12,858 nucleotides of DNA, from assembly GCA_900320035.1 (NCBI GenBank), contig ONQU01000077.1, positions 1-12,858 of the forward strand, in the 5' to 3' direction. The first letter of the stretch is position 1. The number at the start of each line of letters is the position of its first letter. This DNA is from an uncultured Rhodospirillaceae bacterium (GTDB lineage Bacteria > Pseudomonadota > Alphaproteobacteria > RF32 > CAG-239). The notes under the pieces are model-generated. The model saw only the letters and a list, made by a program, of their open reading frames with translations. It made no database searches and was not told the origin of the DNA. The position numbers and the translations under genes were made by a program. Shown here piece by piece: positions 1 through 6,330 of the stretch.

Positions 1-1721
1 TAAATAATAATTGCCATGAACACGAAATTGAACATAGCGTTCATAAATATATTCCAAATCATTTTCAAGTAGTGCGCTGTTATTTTAAATGCATAGGCGC
101 CGACAGCACACGGAAGCAAAGCTACCGCAACGCATAATTGCAAAATACAATCAACCAAGCACCAAGGGAAAGAAAGTAGTAACAACATACCGGTAATCCA
201 CAGGGCAATACCGGTTGATAAGTAGCCCAAACTAGGGAAAATTTTCCATACCGGATAGCGTTCCCAACTGATACAGATTGAATATTTACCTAAACTCATC
301 AAGAAACCAGTGCTGTCTTCTAAATTTTTCAGACTGCATATAATTGATTCCCCCAAATGTTTGGAAAGACCGCCGATTTGGTCAGAAGCGGCATCGCCCG
401 GTTTAGGATAGCCGGTTGTTTCGTCATAACCGACAATACCTTGCATATAAACAGCACCATCATCACATGTCGAATTTCGATTGAGCGTGCGTCCAAAATC
501 AAGACCTGTTTCCATAATCGGGTTAATTGTCATATCCATTATTTCATAAATAGCGCCGCTCAACGCAATAATTACGACGGCTACCCGAAAACCTTGGAAT
601 AAAATCCCTTTTAACATGTCCCCGGTCCCGGTTTTGGAAAAAGATGCGAGATGGCGTAACAAATATACGCATATCCATATTAAGAATCCGATACTGACAA
701 GAGTTTTGGTTGGTCCCGCAAGTCGATCATTGGCATTTTTGGTCATAATGCTGGCGACATTAAAAATCTTTTTGAACAACTCACAAAAAGTACAATTTTG
801 CGAATCCAAATATTCCTTAAAATTACAACTGTCGGAGCTGTAGCCACCGCCAGCACCGCCGCCTTCTATACCTCCTTGAATACCATCCAGGTTGGCAAGT
901 GTGCCGTCAAAAGATGAATCGTTTTTACCAACGCAATTGCTCGTATCAACCGGACAATTGCCGCAAAGAGCCTGTAAGCCGCCACAATACGATTTAATCA
1001 CGTTTTCCATTTCACCGCCCGAATAATTAGAGCCGGAGAATCCACTGTTCACCGTTTCCATATGCAAATGGATGGCGTAAGCATTAACTTTGTGACAGCC
1101 GCTGTAATTTTTACCGACACTTTGTTCTCTATTATCGCAAATACAGGCTTCGCCGGCACTTTTATCATAACAGTTTGATCCGCCTTCAATGCCGACCGGT
1201 TCGTCTTTTTTGACTGAGCCGCTGGTTTTTATAAAGGCAGCCAAATGTCGGTAAATCGTTTTAAATTTTCCGCCACCGGAACACTTCTTTTGATGTTCAA
1301 TAACCATTGTTCGGCCGCCGCCGCTGGATACACCCACCCAAACAATGGTACCGTCAGCCGGTGCATATACCTGAATTTTTCCTTTGTTGGCACCGCAAGC
1401 GGCACTACCGATATCGCTACCGTAGTGATTTCGTGAAGCACCACGGTTACCTAAGCCGTTATATGAACCGGAACAACTGGTCGGATTAGAGTTATAACAG
1501 CCTCCGGCTGATGCTTTTTTAACACAGTCTCCACCGATATCATTGCCGTGCGCAGATGTGGTGTAGTGTTTGCCGCTGCGTGCCGGGTAACAATCGTTGG
1601 ATAGCTGACAACTTTGTGTTTCGCCTTTTTTGCAGGCAGCCCATGCTGAATTGTTCCATGTTGTGCAAACAACCAAGAGCAGAAGAATAATCGTACATAT
1701 TTTCTTAATACTTATTTTCAT
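1..1721 (-). CDS. virB6: VirB6-like T4SS protein with N-terminal M23 peptidase domain (partial)
   Basis: The frame is open from ATG at 1721 to the left edge (573 codons seen, no stop), so the C-terminus is missing. Residues 1-28 form a Sec signal peptide ending SAWA. Residues about 95-225 are a lysostaphin-type (M23/LytM) metallopeptidase domain: HYGSD (H99, D103), YRHLA (H159) and HLH (H218, H220) give the zinc ligands and catalytic histidine of the family. A Gly-rich linker (about 280-293) and a C310-x-x-C313 motif lead into the VirB6/TrbL membrane core, with helices near 340-356, 372-392, 497-520, 524-545 and 556-573. The core shares GFRVA, INPIMETGLDFG and LGESIIC with its paralogues. The domain probably cuts peptide cross-links in the periplasm at the secretion channel (inference). 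ATG 1721 is preferred over in-frame ATG 1727 because AAGGA lies 8 nt upstream of it. The gap to the preceding gene is 14 nt. Confidence 0.88.
   Translation of the reverse strand, partial: MKISIKKICTIILLLLVVCTTWNNSAWAACKKGETQSCQLSNDCYPARSGKHYTTSAHGNDIGGDCVKKASAGGCYNSNPTSCSGSYNGLGNRGASRNHYGSDIGSAACGANKGKIQVYAPADGTIVWVGVSSGGGRTMVIEHQKKCSGGGKFKTIYRHLAAFIKTSGSVKKDEPVGIEGGSNCYDKSAGEACICDNREQSVGKNYSGCHKVNAYAIHLHMETVNSGFSGSNYSGGEMENVIKSYCGGLQALCGNCPVDTSNCVGKNDSSFDGTLANLDGIQGGIEGGGAGGGYSSDSCNFKEYLDSQNCTFCELFKKIFNVASIMTKNANDRLAGPTKTLVSIGFLIWICVYLLRHLASFSKTGTGDMLKGILFQGFRVAVVIIALSGAIYEIMDMTINPIMETGLDFGRTLNRNSTCDDGAVYMQGIVGYDETTGYPKPGDAASDQIGGLSKHLGESIICSLKNLEDSTGFLMSLGKYSICISWERYPVWKIFPSLGYLSTGIALWITGMLLLLSFPWCLVDCILQLCVAVALLPCAVGAYAFKITAHYLKMIWNIFMNAMFNFVFMAIII
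1047..1439 (-). other. M23 (LytM) peptidase domain within the VirB6-like protein
   Basis: This is the domain span for residues about 95-225. All expected metal-site residues are visible: H-x3-D, the HL of YRHLA, and HxH. The stretch APADGTIVWVG matches the usual beta-strand that follows HxxxD in M23 domains. An insertion of about 45 residues containing several Cys lies between YRHLA and HLH. Nothing suggests loss of activity. Confidence 0.85.
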
Positions 1722-1735
1722 AACCATCTTCCTTC

Positions 1736-4051
1736 TTATTCTCTCTCCACATATTGGTCTGCCAAAGTTGCCTCTGTTTCGGCTCTTTCTCGTCTTTCCG
1801 CTTCTTCTCTTAGTTTATCTTTTTCTCTTTGCTCCCACCATTGTGACCATGAACCTGATTTACGTTTTGGATTCGGTTTTATCATTTTGCCAAGGCCGGA
1901 AAGTACCCAACCGGCGGCATAAGCCGTTTCATTTTGGGCATCTTTTTTGGTGCGCATAAATAGTTGGCCGGCACGCATAATAACCCGATTGGTTTCGGTC
2001 ATATTCGGTGCAAGGGCATCTTCATGTGCACGACGTTCATTTCTTTGTTGATTCTTTTTCTCCAAAACGTCAGATAGATTAGCCAGCTGAGTGTAGGTTT
2101 TTTTATTCAGCAACTGCAGTGGCGAATTTGCAACAGCCGACATATTCTTCAAAATTGTCCCGGCCGAAAGTGAGTATTCACTGTCGTCGGCATTTTGCAT
2201 GCCAAGTTTGAATGCATCAATTGCCGACAGCGGAGCATTAGCATCTGGTATATCCAGATTATTATCCGGCTTATTATTAGCGTGTGGCGATATCGAATCT
2301 GGATTGAATTGATTAGTTTGTGGCCTCTGATTTGTATCATTCATATGATTATAATTTTGCCGATGGCTCTGATTATCGTTGCGATTTGGAATACTCTGTC
2401 TGCTCGTTTCTATGTTTTCTGTATCCGGTTGCTCTGTTTCCGATGTATTTGTATTGCTGTTTTTAGGTGTCGGGGTGAGAGGCGTTGGGGATACCGGCGT
2501 TGGTGTGTCACCGGTATTATTAGGAGCACGTCGGCGACTCATATTTTTCAAGCCTTCACCCATTTTAATCAATCCATTGCCGGCTTGGGTGCGGATAATA
2601 TCGGTTCCTAATGAGGCCAAAGGCAAAGCAACGTGAGTAGCCGCGTTGCCAAAGGCTTGTACAGCCATATGGTGCATCGGACTTTGACCACCGAAAACAT
2701 TATCCGGGAATATACGATTTAAATAGTCATTTATACTCGACTGAACGAGCAAATAGGCATAAATAAGACAGAAAAGAATAATTAAAGTATTGGTACCGGA
2801 AAGAGCAAATTGTTCGGCAATTTGTGTGCTGCTGGCATCATTGATGGCACGTGCAAATTCGGCATCATTTACACCGTGTAAGACACTGTTTTTAATTAAT
2901 TCTATGCCATATGAAATGCCGATTGAAACCAGTACGAAAAGCATCGAATTGCGAATGATAATGGAAAAGTTTTCACTTAGTTTACCACGTGTCGGCTGAA
3001 ATGGCCAAAGGGCGATACTGATTGGCAGCATCAATAAAGCAAAACCGATCTTAAATGCAATATCAACAAAGAATAAACCGATACTAACCGTTATAAAGAA
3101 AGCGGACAGATAAATAGCCAAACCGGTTAACCAGTATGGAATATTAACCATTTTGAAAACTTTCAAATCAATCTGATTGGTGTGGGAGGCATAACACATT
3201 AAACCTTGACCGATAACATATAGTCTGCCGAGAGAAACATAAATTGTGCGCATCATTTCGGACATGCGTGATAAAATATCGGTATTAAAAAGATTCGGCG
3301 GTGTTGTGACAGTGTCATTAGCTTGAGTTTTAGCCTGTTTGCAAGCGGCAACATATTCTTGATCATTGAAGGTCAAATCAACGAATGTGCCATCATTGTA
3401 GCCACCGCCATAACCCCCACCTTCGCCGGTACCGTCACCACCGGCTTCAACAGAACCTTGACCGTTTGTATATTTCCCTGTAACTTTTCCCTGTGAAAAG
3501 GTATGACCGTTAACTTTCATCGCTCCCATTTGAATACCTTTGAAAAAGCAATGTTGTCCGTGCGAAACACCTTGAATTTTAGATGCTCCCCAGAAGGTCA
3601 TATTTGGACTCGTGCACGTACGATAATGTGTTGCGCCATGCGTTAAGTCCGGTAGTTGTCCGGCTAAGGCTTGTTGGGCAATATTCAAACATCTTTTCCA
3701 AGCGACACCTTCCGAGCCACGCATTCTGATGTGCTTTAAAATATCTTGATCGGTCATTTGCGCGTTTAAATAGGTCTCGCTACCGGAAAATTGTGCTTTG
3801 GCGGTTAAAATATCACCTAATTCCAGTTGGTAACCTTCTTTATTGCCGCGTTCAAACATATCCAAACGATTCATAATAACATTGGCCACCTGTTTAATTT
3901 CCATATCTGAACCACCACGAATTTCATGCCATAAGACGGTGGCAAGCATATAAAGGTTGCTTCCTTTATAGCGACCGGCGATAGCCTGCTGAACACCAAA
4001 GCTCACCAGTATTGTGAATAAGATTAGAAATATTGTCAGATACTTTTTCAT
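1736..4051 (-). CDS. SleB-type cell-wall hydrolase fused to the C-terminal half of VirB6
   Basis: The 771-residue protein has a signal peptide (1-25, cleavage after AIA). Residues about 30-172 are a SleB/CwlJ-type (Hydrolase_2) domain: WHEIRGG with the likely catalytic E43, QVANVIMNRL, AQFSG, GATHY and HGQHCFF. A Gly-rich linker (about 198-220) follows. Residues about 255-440 match only the second half of VirB6: IGQGLMC, then helices near 304-330, 330-350, 366-388 and 420-438, including the conserved LMLPISIALWPFQPTR stretch. The first-half helices are absent and are encoded by the gene immediately upstream, which overlaps this one by 4 nt (ATGA). Residues about 500-600 are Pro/Thr- then Asn/Gln-rich and look disordered; the last 40 form a charged helix. 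It probably cleaves glycan strands or stem peptides in the periplasm while forming half of a VirB6 (inference). Confidence 0.85.
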   Translation of the reverse strand: MKKYLTIFLILFTILVSFGVQQAIAGRYKGSNLYMLATVLWHEIRGGSDMEIKQVANVIMNRLDMFERGNKEGYQLELGDILTAKAQFSGSETYLNAQMTDQDILKHIRMRGSEGVAWKRCLNIAQQALAGQLPDLTHGATHYRTCTSPNMTFWGASKIQGVSHGQHCFFKGIQMGAMKVNGHTFSQGKVTGKYTNGQGSVEAGGDGTGEGGGYGGGYNDGTFVDLTFNDQEYVAACKQAKTQANDTVTTPPNLFNTDILSRMSEMMRTIYVSLGRLYVIGQGLMCYASHTNQIDLKVFKMVNIPYWLTGLAIYLSAFFITVSIGLFFVDIAFKIGFALLMLPISIALWPFQPTRGKLSENFSIIIRNSMLFVLVSIGISYGIELIKNSVLHGVNDAEFARAINDASSTQIAEQFALSGTNTLIILFCLIYAYLLVQSSINDYLNRIFPDNVFGGQSPMHHMAVQAFGNAATHVALPLASLGTDIIRTQAGNGLIKMGEGLKNMSRRRAPNNTGDTPTPVSPTPLTPTPKNSNTNTSETEQPDTENIETSRQSIPNRNDNQSHRQNYNHMNDTNQRPQTNQFNPDSISPHANNKPDNNLDIPDANAPLSAIDAFKLGMQNADDSEYSLSAGTILKNMSAVANSPLQLLNKKTYTQLANLSDVLEKKNQQRNERRAHEDALAPNMTETNRVIMRAGQLFMRTKKDAQNETAYAAGWVLSGLGKMIKPNPKRKSGSWSQWWEQREKDKLREEAERRERAETEATLADQYVERE
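3536..3964 (-). other. SleB/CwlJ-like hydrolase domain
   Basis: This is the domain span for residues about 30-172. The family pattern is an N-terminal Glu in an EARGE-like motif (here WHEIRGG), a VANVIMNR helix, a QFS motif, GATHY and a closing HxFF; all are present in order. Known SleB proteins act as lytic transglycosylases on peptidoglycan. The exact bond cut by this copy cannot be told from sequence. Confidence 0.82.
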
Positions 4052-4809
4052 GATGCACCCCCAAGGGTAGCTTCATCCATCATGCCATTAAGTATTGTTT
4101 GTCCGTAATCTATACCAAACAGCATAACCGGATCGAGGAAAAACTCTGTTAAAAGGGGAATGCCTTGTCTTACGGCCAAGGTTGCAAGCAAAACTTTAAA
4201 TCCCATCAGTAAAATATCTTGTAACATTTTTCCCGGTTTTATAGGCGCTAACGAGCTAACTTGTTGCAAAACATAATAAGCCAACCAAATCAAAAAACCG
4301 TAGTATAAAATCAGGCGTCCCAAGGTTTCAACAATATTCATAACATTGGCAACGGCTTCCAAATAGGCGGCAGTCATCGTGCTGACAATATTGCAATACC
4401 AACAGCCTTTTGAATCGGTATTATCCATATATTGTTTCTTCAAAGTGTCAATGGAACAAGTATCTCCTTCAACGACAACATTAACCACGTATCCGCTCTG
4501 TCCGTTTCCTTGTCCCATTTCTTCAGCCCTAATGGCAGCAACTGCAGCAGCTTGTTCGGCCATGGAGGGATCTGAAACCTTGACGGTTATTTGTGTCGGT
4601 TTTCTTCCCATTTCATCATCAGCCAGATCTTTAGCTGCTTTCAAATCGCTACTGCTATCATACGTTCCGTTATTGGCGTCAATATAAAAATCGTCATCAA
4701 TACCGGCCATTGCTGAAGAACTGAAAAACATTATGATGAAAGAAAAAATAATGTTCAGCAAAATACAAGATTTTATTTTTGGTTTTGATATTTTAAGAAA
4801 TTTTTTCAT
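4048..4809 (-). CDS. N-terminal half of a VirB6-like protein
   Basis: With the start at ATG 4809 the product is 253 residues. This start is preferred because GTGAGG sits 6 nt upstream and the protein then begins MKKFLK, a normal signal-peptide start. The other option, ATG 4827, overlaps the upstream stop as ATGA and adds six residues. After the signal peptide (ending SAMA) comes a periplasmic stretch of about 100 residues of unknown fold, then CWYC and hydrophobic helices at about 161-183 and 200-218. The segment GFKVLLA ... LDPVMLFGIDYG aligns with GFKVAVA ... IGPFIDGGIEFG in the 832-residue paralogue. The protein stops right after this point, where paralogues continue into a periplasmic loop and further helices. 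The rest of the VirB6 fold is in the next gene, so the two products probably form one functional VirB6 (inference). Confidence 0.8.
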   Translation of the reverse strand: MKKFLKISKPKIKSCILLNIIFSFIIMFFSSSAMAGIDDDFYIDANNGTYDSSSDLKAAKDLADDEMGRKPTQITVKVSDPSMAEQAAAVAAIRAEEMGQGNGQSGYVVNVVVEGDTCSIDTLKKQYMDNTDSKGCWYCNIVSTMTAAYLEAVANVMNIVETLGRLILYYGFLIWLAYYVLQQVSSLAPIKPGKMLQDILLMGFKVLLATLAVRQGIPLLTEFFLDPVMLFGIDYGQTILNGMMDEATLGGAS

Positions 4810-4823
4810 CGGCGGCCTCACTA

Positions 4824-6230
4824 TCATTCTTCATCATTGTCACGACCGGCCAAGTTATTTATTTTGTTTCTTACTTTTTCATATTGAGCTTGGATTTTAC
4901 GAACACGTGCCGACAGTTTATAGGCCGTACTCCAAGCCGCGGATGCGCCCATTGTTAGTGCGGCTAAAGCAATTCCACCGGCCCACTGAACAACCGATTT
5001 AACATTTTTAGCAAACCCCGTTTCGCCACCATATCCGCTGATATGTCCGGCTAATTTAACGGCTAAACCACAAGATTGTTTTATGACAAATGCCATAAAG
5101 AGTAACGACAGTGCCACTACACCGAAATCCATATACTGTTTGGGGTCACCGTATGGTACACGCATATTTTTATCAATCAATAGTTTTTCCATTGCAAACA
5201 CTGTCATTGTGACAATAATGCCCAAGCAAAACATGATAGAGGCAGAACTCAAGATAATTTGCAGACCTTTGATAGACCATTTTCGCGTTTGTTCGAAAGG
5301 ATAAAACATAATTAAAAACGGTAAAATAATAACCATCATATTTAAGCGGAAAATACTATCGATTAAATATAGTGCGAAACCGACATTGGTCAGGAAAAAA
5401 ATGCCCATTACAAAAAATCCGGAGACAACTGCTGTCAATTGCGCTTTTCCCATAAGTCGAAGCCCGATATCCCAACCTATAGACAAGCGGTCACTGATAA
5501 CGCAGGCCATGCAACTCATTAATTCCAATGGTTCGGTTGGAAAACCGTTATTGACCGTCATTTGAACATTGACGGCGTCGCTGAATCTACAGGAACCGAC
5601 TTTATGCACAAAGGCTTCGCAGAGCTGCTCTCCGTGTCCGATAAAACCAAACAGTTTAATTGCAGCGGTTTGTGCCTCCGGAGATTTACCCAACTGCTCC
5701 ATAATTAAGCTCGTAAACTCTAAAATAGTCACATATATCGGAAAAATAAAAGTATTGACCGCGTAAAGAATATTATCCGGTGTGGAGGCCAATATGCCGC
5801 AAATGGTGCAGATGGCTGCTTTGCGTATCACTTTAGTCCAAAATTCGCCGGTAGATTCCGGCGTGGTGGATGATACATGTTTCAAAATCTGAAATGCCAT
5901 CCAAATCGTAAAAGCAAGAATTACCAAAGACAATAAATTTTCGCTGGTAAGAGTTTTATAAACATCGGTTGTCATCTCACCGATATTTGTGTACATTACT
6001 CTTAGTATTGAACCTTGTAAACAGGAGTGATGCGCAGCAGTAATATCTTCCATACTTTCAATTTCGGAAAGATAAGCTTTATTGTTTTCGTCATACTTGA
6101 TTTCTTTGTTGTATAAAATTGTTCCTTGCCCGTTGCCGCCGGTGTTCTCTTTGCAGGCAGAAAGCAAAAAACAAGCGCACAGGATTAAGCAAAGAATTTT
6201 GCATATATTTGATAGCTTTATCTTTCCCAT
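4824..6230 (-). CDS. virB6: VirB6-like T4SS membrane protein with lipoprotein signal
   Basis: The 468-residue protein is the shortest intact VirB6-like copy here. Its N-terminus ends in a lipobox, LLSAC (C26), so the mature protein is probably lipid-anchored with its N-terminus in the periplasm. The core has helices near 98-117, 135-175, 266-290, 295-312, 325-347 and 366-388. The stretch LPFLIMFYPFEQTRKW at 303-318 matches LVPMFIACWPFKMTQ of the 821-residue paralogue. It lacks the CxxC motif seen before the first helix in the other copies, and has no large N-terminal domain. The C-terminus is a short basic/acidic helix. AGGA lies 8 nt before the ATG. The stop overlaps a possible downstream start by 4 nt. 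It is the first gene after the promoter-like region at 6277-6320. Confidence 0.85.
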   Translation of the reverse strand: MGKIKLSNICKILCLILCACFLLSACKENTGGNGQGTILYNKEIKYDENNKAYLSEIESMEDITAAHHSCLQGSILRVMYTNIGEMTTDVYKTLTSENLLSLVILAFTIWMAFQILKHVSSTTPESTGEFWTKVIRKAAICTICGILASTPDNILYAVNTFIFPIYVTILEFTSLIMEQLGKSPEAQTAAIKLFGFIGHGEQLCEAFVHKVGSCRFSDAVNVQMTVNNGFPTEPLELMSCMACVISDRLSIGWDIGLRLMGKAQLTAVVSGFFVMGIFFLTNVGFALYLIDSIFRLNMMVIILPFLIMFYPFEQTRKWSIKGLQIILSSASIMFCLGIIVTMTVFAMEKLLIDKNMRVPYGDPKQYMDFGVVALSLLFMAFVIKQSCGLAVKLAGHISGYGGETGFAKNVKSVVQWAGGIALAALTMGASAAWSTAYKLSARVRKIQAQYEKVRNKINNLAGRDNDEE

Positions 6231-6330
6231 TTGCCTTATCCTAGTCCTTGCGCATTTATCCCAATAATCTATTTTTATTGTAACATGAATTTTAGAAAAT
6301 AAATATTACAATATGGTTAAATTTACACGC
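6231..6330 (-). promoter_or_regulatory. Intergenic promoter region for the lipoprotein VirB6 block
   Basis: A CtrA-like box, TTAACCATATTGTAA (6306-6320, read on the minus strand; TTAA-N7-GTAA), sits 23 nt upstream of a -10-like TACAAT (6277-6282). The predicted start of transcription is near 6270, with the box centred at about -43. The surrounding 22 bp (6301-6322) are identical to 11574-11595, and the distance to the -10 is also identical. No terminator hairpin is seen after the upstream gene, so read-through is possible. Confidence 0.5.

Noticed and set aside
1630..1959. Plus-strand open frame of 109 codons with hydrophobic sequence
   Set aside because: It lies antisense to the ends of two well-supported minus-strand genes, and its hydrophobic residues come from the complement of charged Lys/Glu/Arg codons.
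2195..2611. Plus-strand open frame of 138 codons
   Set aside because: It is the antisense shadow of the Asn/Gln/Pro-rich tail of the SleB-VirB6 protein, with no ribosome site or recognisable domain.
4048..4051. Possible frameshift or sequencing error splitting a VirB6 gene
   Set aside because: The downstream gene starts with its own signal peptide and hydrolase domain, so shifting the frame would not restore a normal VirB6; the arrangement looks like a true split.
6301..6322. The 22-bp repeat as a recombination or attachment site
   Set aside because: Both copies sit at the same distance upstream of -10 elements, and no integrase or transposase is present in the window; a regulatory role explains it better.
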